Shown: piece by piece, positions 50,529-59,284 of the stretch | Layout of the letters: the number at the start of each line of letters is the position of its first letter | How positions within the stretch are numbered: position 1 is the stretch's first letter | IMG/VR virus record: IMGVR_UViG_3300027749_000040 | Location: 110,471-174,470 of that record | Origin: a virus | Direction: 5' to 3' (one strand) | DNA length: 64,000 nt | Notes under the pieces: generated by a model | The model's input: only the letters and a program-made list of their open reading frames with translations | The model's database searches: none | What the model was told of the DNA's origin: nothing | Position numbers and translations under genes: made by a program

Positions 50529-53024
50529 ATGGCACAACCAATTTGGAATACTCCTGCAGGATCAATAGGTAGTTTTCCTGCGACATTAACATCACTATTT
50601 CAATTGAGTGCTAGTGCAGTGGCGCCGGCGACATCAGTTACATATGCGTTAATAAGTGGAACATTGCCTAGTGGCATTTTAATTGATATACATGGTTTAT
50701 TATCGGGTACACCAACAATCGTAGTATCAAATGTAACTTCAACTTTTACAGTACGTGTTACTGATAATTTAGGAAACTTGAGAGATAGAACTTTTAGTAT
50801 GACTATTACCGGTACTGCTATCCCTCAATTTCTCACACCCAACGGCAGTCTATTAACAACACAAGATAGTATATGGATACAATCTTCTATTGCGTACTCT
50901 AATCCAAAAACAGACAATCCTGTTATCATTCAAGTAAGAGAAGGCTCATTGCCCCCTGGTTTAGAAATTGATTTATTGGGAGTTATTCGGGGATATGCTA
51001 ATCCACCTATAGTTACTATTACGCAACCATCAGTTATTGCCAATGCTTCAGAAACCGTAAGTAGTAACAATACACTAGTAGTTTCTTCTACTGCCGGCTT
51101 TAGTGTTGGTCGCCCGGTTAATTTTACAGGAACAACCTTTGGTGGTGTCAATACTGGTATAACATATTATGTTAAATCAATATTGAATTCAACTACTTTT
51201 ACAATTACTGCTACACAAAACGGCCCCACGTATTTAATAAACAATGGCGCAGGTTTAATGACAGTAACTTTACCACCGGTGTCTACTGGTAATCCTACAA
51301 TTAGGACATATACATTTACGCTTGAATTGTCTAGCCCATTGGGTTCTGATTTGGGAAATTTTTCAATTACTGTAGTTAATCAAAATGTTCCTGTCAATCA
51401 AGGAGGACCAGGAAAACCCAATAATAGTAGAATTCCTGTACTTTACAATGCTAGACCACCTACATTTATCATAAATGATAACGATCCATACTATGGATAT
51501 TATATATTGCCGCCAGTAGCACCTACTCAATTTGCTAATATGGGTAGTTTTCAAAGCGGCGAATATTTTGCATTTAAAATGATAGGACATGATTTTGACA
51601 GTAACCCAATCAAATACATATATTCTAATTTACCTGCCGGATTAACAGGTGATGTGAACACTGGATGGATCACTGGCACACCTTCATTAGCGTCAACTGG
51701 AATTAGTAATTATAACTTTAGCGTAGGTGTTTATAAGTCTGATGCGCCGCAATATGCTAGCCCGTTTTATAATTTTAATTTTGCATTACAAAAGAATATT
51801 ACAGGTAACATTACTTGGATTACTGATAGTGCATTGGGTCAACTATATAACGGCAATATTAGTACACTCTTTGTAAGAGCAAGTAGTGATGTTGGTTTAA
51901 GTTACAGATTAACATCTGGAACGTTACCTCCTAACTTATCAATTGCAAGTAATGGAGAAATAATTGGAAGAGTAGCAGATCAACCAACTGACAAATATTT
52001 AGAACTAGGTGATATTTCAAATTATACCTTTACCATACAAGCCTATTCTACAATTTATCCCACAGTTATTTCTAGTAAAACCTTTACAATTAGTGTATTA
52101 CAAGAGTTTAATCAACCAACTGATACATTATATATAAAGGCTGCACCACCTATAAATGATAGATTGATATTGCGTGAGTTGTTGGGTAGCGATACAATTA
52201 TACCTACTGATACTTTGTATAGACCAGATGATCAATACTTTGGTAAAGCAACAAGTGTTATATATGAACATGCATATGGTATATATGCGAGTGACATACA
52301 ACAATACTTACAAGCAGTTACAAGAAATCATTATTGGAGAAATATTACTTTAGGGGAATTAAAAACTGCTGTAGCAAGAAATAGTGCAGGAGATATTATA
52401 TATGAAGTTGTATATAGTGAAGTGATTGACAACTTAGTTAATCCTCAAGGAGTGAGTATACAAAGTCAAATTCTTTGGCCAAGAGCAATAGATTTGGGAT
52501 TAGGCCCATGGTATACAAGTAATAATGAGATTTTTACTAGTTGGGAAGAATTATTAGGACAACAATATTATACTAGTTTAACCCCCGGTTATGCACAAGT
52601 TCTGTATCCAAACAGTTTATACAATATGCGTAATCGTGTAGCACAAGTTGTTGGACAAGAATATGATAGTAGATTGTTACCGCAGTGGATGACAAGCCAA
52701 CAAATAAATGGTAGCACATTGGGTTATATTCAAGCATGGGTAATTTGCTATACTAAACCGGGATATGCAGAGACAGTAAAGAACAATATTGAAACACTAT
52801 GGCTTGACCCAGTTGGTAATGTTTATACATTGAATTTAATTAATTTCCAAATTGATAGATTCAGTGTAGATAAGAGTGCTACTTATAATTATGATAATCA
52901 CACTGACCCGGCAGCTTGGACAGGTTTACCTAGTGCTACCCCAGCGCCAGATCCATTAGATAGTAGAGATTTCTATGTGTTATTTCCTAGACAAACAATT
53001 TTACCGAATCAAACACAATACTAA
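50529..53024 (+). CDS. Large structural protein with putative Ig (He_PIG-like) repeats
   Basis: 831 aa, one base after the endolysin stop. Repeats of the type 'FQLSASAVAPATSVTYALI..GTLPSGI..D..G.LSGTP' occur near residues 20-90 and again at 310-480: He_PIG/cadherin-like beta domains. A TYYVKSI..STTFTITAT module occurs near 220. The C-terminal ~300 residues (ITLGELKTAVARNSAGDII, WEELLGQQYYT, GYIQAWVICYTKPGYAETVK) form a separate, Tyr-rich domain. Probably a baseplate or whisker/fibre protein. Confidence 0.7.
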   Translation: MAQPIWNTPAGSIGSFPATLTSLFQLSASAVAPATSVTYALISGTLPSGILIDIHGLLSGTPTIVVSNVTSTFTVRVTDNLGNLRDRTFSMTITGTAIPQFLTPNGSLLTTQDSIWIQSSIAYSNPKTDNPVIIQVREGSLPPGLEIDLLGVIRGYANPPIVTITQPSVIANASETVSSNNTLVVSSTAGFSVGRPVNFTGTTFGGVNTGITYYVKSILNSTTFTITATQNGPTYLINNGAGLMTVTLPPVSTGNPTIRTYTFTLELSSPLGSDLGNFSITVVNQNVPVNQGGPGKPNNSRIPVLYNARPPTFIINDNDPYYGYYILPPVAPTQFANMGSFQSGEYFAFKMIGHDFDSNPIKYIYSNLPAGLTGDVNTGWITGTPSLASTGISNYNFSVGVYKSDAPQYASPFYNFNFALQKNITGNITWITDSALGQLYNGNISTLFVRASSDVGLSYRLTSGTLPPNLSIASNGEIIGRVADQPTDKYLELGDISNYTFTIQAYSTIYPTVISSKTFTISVLQEFNQPTDTLYIKAAPPINDRLILRELLGSDTIIPTDTLYRPDDQYFGKATSVIYEHAYGIYASDIQQYLQAVTRNHYWRNITLGELKTAVARNSAGDIIYEVVYSEVIDNLVNPQGVSIQSQILWPRAIDLGLGPWYTSNNEIFTSWEELLGQQYYTSLTPGYAQVLYPNSLYNMRNRVAQVVGQEYDSRLLPQWMTSQQINGSTLGYIQAWVICYTKPGYAETVKNNIETLWLDPVGNVYTLNLINFQIDRFSVDKSATYNYDNHTDPAAWTGLPSATPAPDPLDSRDFYVLFPRQTILPNQTQY

Positions 53025-53027
53025 ATA
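53020..53027 (+). promoter_or_regulatory. Late-type promoter (gene 53047)
   Basis: ACTAAATA followed by CTAGACGGAAC; ATG 53047 is 19 bases downstream. Confidence 0.45.
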
Positions 53028-53046
53028 CTAGACGGAACAAATAATT

Positions 53047-55905
53047 ATGACAAGTGCAATCAATACAAACGGAATCAATGTAAACTATCCAGTACCGGGT
53101 ATCAATAATAGTTCACAGGGCTTTAGAGATAACTTTGCTGCCATCAAAACTGATTTGAATGTTGCGGCTACAGAGATTACAGATTTACAAAATAATGCTG
53201 TCTTAAAGCAAGCATTGACAGGAACCACATTAAATAATGACATGGCTAATACATTAATTAGCAATGCTGTTACTAGAGGATTTAGAGCAAGTACTTTTAA
53301 CTTAGGTAATGCTATTTCCGGCACTCTTATAATTAACGCAGGTTTGGGCGATGTGCAAACCGGTACTATCAATGGCAATACTACAATTCAATTTACAGGC
53401 TGGGCGCCAAGAGGTACTCAAAGTAATGTTGAAGTACAATTAAACATAGCTAATAACTTGGCAGTAATTGCTTTGCCATCACAAGTTAATATTAATGGTA
53501 CATCGGGAATAGAAACAATTGAAAACTATGCCAATGTTAGCGGCATTCCCACACTAACCATACCATACGATGTTAATCGATTAGATTATCGTTTCAGTAC
53601 ATTAGATTGCGGTGACTCAATTACAATTGAACCATATAATCAACCAAGACAAAGCACACAGTTAAAGCAACGTACACCTAGTCCAGTTGGCGAACAAGGT
53701 GATGTAGTAGGTACATTCTCTATGGATCCTGCAACATCAATTGCATTTGCTACATGCACTGCAACTAATGGCACGTATGATTTTATTACATGTGATAGCA
53801 CATTAGGCTTCTATTTAGATATGCCAGTCGTATTCACTGGTATAACATTTGGTGGTATATTAGGTGGTGGTACATATTATGTACGCTCTATTCTAAGTTC
53901 AACTACATTTACAATTTCAACTATGCCTGGCACATATGCTGGCCCGAGCCAATTAACTAATTTAATAACTGCTACTGGAACAATGTATGTTTCTCCTATC
54001 AGTTATTTGTATGCAAGTACTGGTGCGTATGACGGAACTGTTATGAACAAGTATGCATCAAATACTAATGAAGTAATAACTACCGTAACCGGAACAAATA
54101 CATCTAGTTCAGGTAACACAATTACTGTTTCAAGTACTAGTGGATTTGTTGTTGGTTATCCTGTTGCATTTTCTGGCACTTTATCTAATACTTCAGCAAC
54201 ACAAACTTACTTAACTGCAAATACAATAACTGTTTCAACTACTGCAAACATGATTGTGGGTGGACGCATTGCATTTGCGGCTACTTCGGGCGCTGTGTTT
54301 GGTGGTCTTGTACCATCAACAGCATATTACATTACCAATGTATATCCTGGAAATTCAAACATCACAGTAAGTACAACATTTGGTGGAAATAATATTTCAT
54401 TGTCAAATGATACTGGTTTATGTAGTGTAGATTACAATGGTATCATGGGAGGATTAACTCCTAGCACTGATTACTATGTTCAGAGCATTGCAAATGGCAC
54501 TGCATTCACTGTTTGTGCAAACAATCCCGGGGGTGCACCTGTAGCTTTGATAAGTGAAAACGGATCTATGAATGTAACTACTGTAACTGATTATACAGTT
54601 ACATTAACTAGTAGTACAGGCAACATTACAAATAATTCACCTATCACATTCTCTGGCAATGTATTTGGTGGAGTTACAACGAACACAATATATTATGTAG
54701 CTAACATTACAAATGGTACTGACATTTCGTTATCATCTACACTGTACAATGGTTTATCAGGACAAAAGTTGCCATTAACAACTGCCAATGGAAACATGAC
54801 AGTAGAAATAACAGCTGGTACAGAAATATGGAAATCGGTACCGTTAAAGCCTTTTGGTAGTGCTGAAGATGGCTCTGCTATTAGTGGCGATTTGGTTGTA
54901 TACGGAAATGCCAATGTATTTGGTACTACTACAGTAGCTACAATAAATGCCGGTACTGTAACAGGAAACATAGCGGCTACCAATATCACAGTAAGCAATG
55001 TTGCTAGTTTTGCTAACTCGCAGATAAAAATTACAGGCGGTGGTAGTGGACAGTTTTTACAAACTGATGGCACTGGTAATTTAGCATGGTCTGCTGGAAC
55101 TGTTTCATCAAATGCGGCACCGGGCGGCATTAATACTTATGTTCAATTCAATGATGCAGGAACATTGAATGGTGTTGCAGGATTCACATTTGACAAATCT
55201 ACTAATAGTATTGCTGTCACAGGAAATTTAAGTGCAACTGGTAATACAACAGTTGGCAACTTAACAACTGCTGGAAACATTGTAGCAAATAACTATACTA
55301 CTACAGCGGGTAGTGTAACTGCACCGTTATATAAAAATGGTACAAGTAATATTGCTATTACTAGTGGTGGCAATATAACAATGTATGTTGCAGGTAATGC
55401 AACTGCTAGATTGACTGCAACATCCACAGGTGCAAATATTACAGGTACATTGAGTACTAGTGGTAATGCAATAGTAGGTAACATCAGTACAACAAACGGT
55501 GTATTTGCCGGAGCGTTATCTGGTATTACTACAATAACAGCAAATGGTAATGTATCTGCTTCTAATTTGATATCTAGCACCTACATAGTATCCGGCGTAA
55601 CTAATAGTATTACTGCAAATGGTACAGTTCAAGGCAATGCTACAGTATTAGCAAATGGATTTAACGTAGTAAGTACGGTGTCTAGTAGTAATTATGGTGT
55701 TAAACTTCCAGCGCCAATCAGTGCAAATTCTACAGTTGGTATGCGTGTTCTGGTTAGAAACGACGGTGCTGTTCCATTGTATGTTTATCCTCCTACTGGT
55801 GCACAGATTAATAGTTTGGGTGCCAATATTGCATATCAGCAGAACGCAACATCTACTAACGAGTTTTTCTGTACAGGAAACTTAGTGTGGTATAGTTTGA
55901 ATTGA
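53047..55905 (+). CDS. Tail fibre/structural protein with TYYV modules
   Basis: 952 aa. N-terminus NYPVPGINNSSQGFRDNFAA followed by a helical AAIKTDLNVAATEITDLQNN is a fibre adaptor. Five or so 'MPVVFTG..FGG..GGTYYVRSI..TTFTIS' beta modules (residues ~245-560) are followed by a short shaft and a distal domain (GMRVLVRNDGAVPLYVYPPT, STNEFFCTGNLVWYSLN). The TYYV module is shared with the 26521 and 50529 products. Confidence 0.75.
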   Translation: MTSAINTNGINVNYPVPGINNSSQGFRDNFAAIKTDLNVAATEITDLQNNAVLKQALTGTTLNNDMANTLISNAVTRGFRASTFNLGNAISGTLIINAGLGDVQTGTINGNTTIQFTGWAPRGTQSNVEVQLNIANNLAVIALPSQVNINGTSGIETIENYANVSGIPTLTIPYDVNRLDYRFSTLDCGDSITIEPYNQPRQSTQLKQRTPSPVGEQGDVVGTFSMDPATSIAFATCTATNGTYDFITCDSTLGFYLDMPVVFTGITFGGILGGGTYYVRSILSSTTFTISTMPGTYAGPSQLTNLITATGTMYVSPISYLYASTGAYDGTVMNKYASNTNEVITTVTGTNTSSSGNTITVSSTSGFVVGYPVAFSGTLSNTSATQTYLTANTITVSTTANMIVGGRIAFAATSGAVFGGLVPSTAYYITNVYPGNSNITVSTTFGGNNISLSNDTGLCSVDYNGIMGGLTPSTDYYVQSIANGTAFTVCANNPGGAPVALISENGSMNVTTVTDYTVTLTSSTGNITNNSPITFSGNVFGGVTTNTIYYVANITNGTDISLSSTLYNGLSGQKLPLTTANGNMTVEITAGTEIWKSVPLKPFGSAEDGSAISGDLVVYGNANVFGTTTVATINAGTVTGNIAATNITVSNVASFANSQIKITGGGSGQFLQTDGTGNLAWSAGTVSSNAAPGGINTYVQFNDAGTLNGVAGFTFDKSTNSIAVTGNLSATGNTTVGNLTTAGNIVANNYTTTAGSVTAPLYKNGTSNIAITSGGNITMYVAGNATARLTATSTGANITGTLSTSGNAIVGNISTTNGVFAGALSGITTITANGNVSASNLISSTYIVSGVTNSITANGTVQGNATVLANGFNVVSTVSSSNYGVKLPAPISANSTVGMRVLVRNDGAVPLYVYPPTGAQINSLGANIAYQQNATSTNEFFCTGNLVWYSLN

Positions 55906-55911
55906 TAAATA
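55904..55911 (+). promoter_or_regulatory. Late-type promoter (gene 55918)
   Basis: GATAAATA, 6 bases (ACTTGG), ATG 55918. Confidence 0.6.
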
Positions 55912-55917
55912 ACTTGG

Positions 55918-56166
55918 ATGCAACATCCTTTTATCAATGACCTATCTGACAAGTCTATGGAAGACTTGTCTAACACAATCTCAGAGTTAACTAAAAAGTT
56001 AACCTTTGCTTATCGTATGCAAAATGGGCAAATGATCCATCAACTTCAAATGGTACTTGAAAGCTATCGTACTGAGTATAGCAAACAAATGGATGAGATG
56101 TTTAAGAAGCAAAACATCAAATCAAACATCAGTGTGCAAAAAGAGGGCGAAATCAGATCCAAATGA
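55918..56166 (+). CDS. Conserved small coiled-coil phage protein
   Basis: 82 aa. MQHPFINDLSDKSMEDLSNT then a helix with IHQLQMVLESYRTEYSKQMD. A short conserved family next to fibre genes of aquatic T4-like phages; role unknown, possibly a chaperone for fibre assembly. Confidence 0.7.
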   Translation: MQHPFINDLSDKSMEDLSNTISELTKKLTFAYRMQNGQMIHQLQMVLESYRTEYSKQMDEMFKKQNIKSNISVQKEGEIRSK

Positions 56167-56167
56167 T

Positions 56168-56196
56168 TTGACTTCCCTTGTTAAATAGTGTATCAT
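56168..56196 (+). promoter_or_regulatory. Host sigma-70-type promoter with leaderless geometry (gene 56203)
   Basis: TTGACT (56168-56173), 17 bases, TATCAT (56191-56196), 6 bases before ATG 56203. Confidence 0.7.
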
Positions 56197-56202
56197 TACA
56201 CA

Positions 56203-56709
56203 ATGCGAACTGATATCTATGGTCAACAAATCTACAATGAAATGGAACTATGTCTGCTATATTTGCAGGATCCTACACGTATCATTAAACGTGCATTGGT
56301 AGAGAATGAAATCAAATTTGACGAAGTACTTCAATTAGAAAATACTCCTGAACTTATTCAATACAATAGGTTAGACATGACAATAGAACAGTTTGACAAT
56401 CAAATGCAATCAAACTGGTTAATGCCTGAACAATACAAAACGATGGACATTGCACAATATGTGTTGAATCAATGTCAGGGAGAAGCAGAATTACAACGAG
56501 CAGGAGAAGAATTAATACTGTTCCAAGAACGAGATATGTTTGTGTTATTGCGTTATTTAAAATATCTAGTTGACACTATGCGTGAAAATAATATACTATG
56601 GGGTGTCGGTAGAGGGTCAAGTGTAGCAAGTTTTGTATTGTTTTTGCTTGGAATTCACCGCATAAATAGTTGTTACTATGACTTATCTATAGATGAGTTT
56701 TTAAAATAA
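56203..56709 (+). CDS. DnaE-like (Pol III alpha) palm fragment, N-terminal piece
   Basis: 168 aa from ATG 56203 (MRTDIYGQQI); an upstream Met at 56188 lies in the promoter. The second half follows bacterial DnaE: MPEQYKTMDIAQYVLNQC (~74-91), ERDMFVLLRYLKYLVDTMRE with NNILWGVGRGSSVASFVLFL (DnaE ...GI..GPGRGSAAGSL.AY.L), then LLGIHRINSCYYDLSIDEFL (DnaE LGIT.IDPL.Y.LLFERFL). It stops immediately after that, where DnaE has PDFDIDF, the motif that opens the 12478 product. Likely partner of that protein. Confidence 0.7.
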   Translation: MRTDIYGQQIYNEMELCLLYLQDPTRIIKRALVENEIKFDEVLQLENTPELIQYNRLDMTIEQFDNQMQSNWLMPEQYKTMDIAQYVLNQCQGEAELQRAGEELILFQERDMFVLLRYLKYLVDTMRENNILWGVGRGSSVASFVLFLLGIHRINSCYYDLSIDEFLK

Positions 56710-56719
56710 GGAAAATATT

Positions 56720-57079
56720 ATGAAAAGTTACAGATCAGCAATGGGAAAGAATGTAGATATGGGTGCTCTATTAGCCAAAAATGAAAATACTAGGGCAGTA
56801 GGCAACATGAAAGTGAATGCACGTGGAGACACAATTGATTCACTAGGCAGGGTTACCAGACCAGTTACTGCAAAAGTAAATCAATCGTATGCTAATACAG
56901 TTGGAAATAAATCGGCAAATGCAGTGAGAAATAAACCAACACCTTCTACCCCCATAATATCTGATCCAGAAATTAAAGAAGAACTTACTACAGCAGAATT
57001 AGAATTAGAAGAATCATTTGAAGATGATTTAGAAATTGAAAAGATTAAAGCAGAAGAACTTAGCAAAGGTAAAAAATGA
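56720..57079 (+). CDS. Hypothetical protein with acidic tail
   Basis: 119 aa, AAGGAAA before ATG 56720. Basic N-terminus (SYRSAMGKNVDMGALLAKNE), Asn/Thr-rich middle, Glu-rich C-terminus (ELTTAELELEESFEDDLEIE). Probably disordered. Overlaps the gp31-like gene by 4 bases. Function unknown. Confidence 0.65.
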   Translation: MKSYRSAMGKNVDMGALLAKNENTRAVGNMKVNARGDTIDSLGRVTRPVTAKVNQSYANTVGNKSANAVRNKPTPSTPIISDPEIKEELTTAELELEESFEDDLEIEKIKAEELSKGKK

Positions 57080-57453
57080 GCGATTACTCAACGCCAGCGT
57101 TCAGTCCCACTAAAGTAGATAAACTAACATTTTTGCACAAAGATATTATTGTGTCAGAAATGAGTTTTGACCAGCGTATCACAGCAGGTGGTATTATTCT
57201 ATTAGACGATGACAAGAAAAGTTCTGGTATTCGCCCTCGTTGGGCAAAGATTTATGGGTTAGGACCCGATGTAGTAGATCCTGAACTACAGATTGGTAAA
57301 TACATTCTTATAAGTCACGGTCGTTGGACTCGTGGTATCACTGTAGAAACTCCATTGGGTGAAGAAACATTGCGTAAAGTTGACGTTAATGATATACTAC
57401 TGATATCAGATGAACCTATGGAAGATGAAACAATGAGTGATAAGGTGTATTAA
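57076..57453 (+). CDS. GroES-like co-chaperonin (gp31-type)
   Basis: 125 aa. The core LTFLHKDIIVSEM with GGIILLDDDKKSSGIRPRW, KIYGLGPDVVDPELQIGKYI and SHGRWTRGI follows the GroES/gp31 beta-barrel, with the flexible GroEL-binding loop at MSFDQRITAGGIILL. T4 gp31 replaces host GroES to fold the capsid protein with GroEL. It could also be an uncharacterised GroES relative; the barrel call is moderately sure. Confidence 0.7.
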   Translation: MSDYSTPAFSPTKVDKLTFLHKDIIVSEMSFDQRITAGGIILLDDDKKSSGIRPRWAKIYGLGPDVVDPELQIGKYILISHGRWTRGITVETPLGEETLRKVDVNDILLISDEPMEDETMSDKVY

Positions 57454-58070
57454 TGCTTGAGGGTAGTAATAGAATAGTATTCATACATTTTTTACCGGGA
57501 AGTTTTGGATCTTTTCTATTACATTGTTTATCATATAGTAATAGTGTTTTCACACAAAACAAGAAGGATATTTTCTTTGATGAGTTTGGTGCCGCACATC
57601 ATAAAATAAAACAATGGTTTAATGATTTTCATTCAGGAACAAAAATAAACGAATGGTCTAACTTACCAACTGAAATGCAAAAAATATACCTTGAGAAAAA
57701 TTGGAATCCTCCCGAAGAGTTTTTCAATTCTAATTTGTACCACATTCATAGAACATGTCTACCTAAAAAAACTGAATTAATTAAACAGCATATCCCTGAA
57801 GCTAGACATATTAAAATAACTATACCTTTTAAATACAACCTTCTTGTAAGAGATATGTATATTAAAAAATGTAGGGTAGTACCCAATATAACTTACAGCT
57901 ATATTAAAAATAATGATATAATAGAAGGCGTGTATGATTTTGATATTAGTCACTTTGTAGAAGGTACATTCTTAAGTGAATTTGATAAACTATGTGAATG
58001 GTTAAACTTTGAAAAAACTGATGTATCAAGTCAATATGAAAAATTTAAACAAGTAAATGGATTTATATGA
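57453..58070 (+). CDS. Sulfotransferase-like hypothetical protein
   Basis: 205 aa, one-base overlap with the previous gene. The N-terminal FIHFLPGSFGSFLLHCLS resembles the PAPS-binding P-loop start of sulfotransferases. The remainder is AT-rich, aromatic and diverged; no clear 3'-phosphate-binding motif is visible. Could be a sulfotransferase-fold protein without activity. Base composition differs from its neighbours. Confidence 0.45.
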   Translation: MLEGSNRIVFIHFLPGSFGSFLLHCLSYSNSVFTQNKKDIFFDEFGAAHHKIKQWFNDFHSGTKINEWSNLPTEMQKIYLEKNWNPPEEFFNSNLYHIHRTCLPKKTELIKQHIPEARHIKITIPFKYNLLVRDMYIKKCRVVPNITYSYIKNNDIIEGVYDFDISHFVEGTFLSEFDKLCEWLNFEKTDVSSQYEKFKQVNGFI

Positions 58071-58351
58071 TAAACTGGATTAGACAAAAACTACACAACT
58101 TTATATTTCCACAAGACATTGCAGAGACAAGACCCTCAGCAAAGAACAGTCTTATTAGTCGAGGTAGATCACTTGACAGCAGAGGTATGAGCTTTACTAT
58201 TCACCAAGCTAATGGTGGTTATGTATTAGAGTATTCAACGTATAATGAAAAAACTGATAGGCACGATAATGCATTGCACATTATTAATTCTGATCAAGAC
58301 TTGGGTCAGGGTATCGCACACGTTATTACACTTGAAATGTTAAGAAAATGA
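58067..58351 (+). CDS. Conserved small phage protein
   Basis: 94 aa, ATGA overlap with the previous stop and with the gp44 start. MSFTIHQANGGYVLEYSTYN with DLGQGIAHVITLEML suggests a beta-alpha small domain. Recurrent beside gp44 in aquatic T4-like phages as far as I recall; role unknown. Confidence 0.65.
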   Translation: MINWIRQKLHNFIFPQDIAETRPSAKNSLISRGRSLDSRGMSFTIHQANGGYVLEYSTYNEKTDRHDNALHIINSDQDLGQGIAHVITLEMLRK

Positions 58352-59274
58352 AAAATCAACTTTGGGTAGAAAAGTATCGTCCTAACTCTATCAGTGAATA
58401 TGTGTTTACTGATGGACGTGTCAAATCACAAGCAGAACAATGGGTCAAAGATGGTATTATCCCTCACTTGTTGTTCAGCGGTGACCCCGGTACAGGTAAA
58501 ACAACACTTGCTAAAGTATTAATCAAAGAACTTGGTGTGGAAGATTATGATGTAATGGTCATCAACGCAAGTCGTGAACGTCAAATTGAATTGGTTCGTG
58601 ACAAACTATTGTCATTTGCACAGACATTGCCTTTTGGTAAGTTCAAAGTTGTGTTGCTAGATGAAGCAGATTCATTGCCTCACTTGACACAAGCCGCACT
58701 GCGTACTGATATGGAAACATACTCAGACACAGTTCGATTCATTTTGACTTGTAACTATCCTGAGAAAATCATTCCAGCATTGCGTGAAAGTCGCTGTCAC
58801 AAGATTCATATTAGCAAGCCAGATCACACTGACTTTACAGCACGTGCGGCAACTGTGTTGTTGACTGAAAACATTGAATTTGATCTGGATATACTAGACA
58901 ACTATGTTCGTGCTTGCTATCCAGACTTGCGTAAAGTATTAAATCAACTACAAGTTAATTGTATTGATGGTAAACTACAGCCAGCACAAACAGGTGGTAC
59001 AGATGAAAATGAACTATTGCTTGAAGCAGTTCAATTGTTTAAAGCAGGTAAGATTCTTGATGGTCGTCAACAACTGATGCAGTATATCTCTATGTATCCA
59101 TCACATGTAGAAGATTGCTACAAGTGGATGTACCAAAACTTGGATCTGTGGGGCAAGGATCAAGAAAAGAAGGACGCAAGTATCATTATCATTCGTAATG
59201 GTCTAGCACAACTGCCACTAGTTGGGATAGCTGAGATTTCATTGGCAGCAACATTAGTAGAGTTAACAACTTAA
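58348..59274 (+). CDS. 44: Sliding clamp loader ATPase subunit (gp44-like)
   Basis: 308 aa; T4 gp44 is 319 aa. AAA+ clamp-loader motifs: VEKYRP, Walker A GDPGTGKTTL, Walker B LLDEADSL, sensor 1 LTCNYPEK and the SRC arginine-finger motif (ESRCHKIHI). Four copies join gp62 to load the gp45 clamp onto primed DNA. The partner candidate lies at 7936. Confidence 0.94.
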   Translation: MKNQLWVEKYRPNSISEYVFTDGRVKSQAEQWVKDGIIPHLLFSGDPGTGKTTLAKVLIKELGVEDYDVMVINASRERQIELVRDKLLSFAQTLPFGKFKVVLLDEADSLPHLTQAALRTDMETYSDTVRFILTCNYPEKIIPALRESRCHKIHISKPDHTDFTARAATVLLTENIEFDLDILDNYVRACYPDLRKVLNQLQVNCIDGKLQPAQTGGTDENELLLEAVQLFKAGKILDGRQQLMQYISMYPSHVEDCYKWMYQNLDLWGKDQEKKDASIIIIRNGLAQLPLVGIAEISLAATLVELTT

Positions 59275-59284
59275 AGGAAAAAAA

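Noticed and set aside
12478-56709. Split intein explaining the two DnaE-like pieces
   Set aside because: The first piece stops directly after its DEFLK end and the second starts at the catalytic motif; no intein splicing blocks are present on either.
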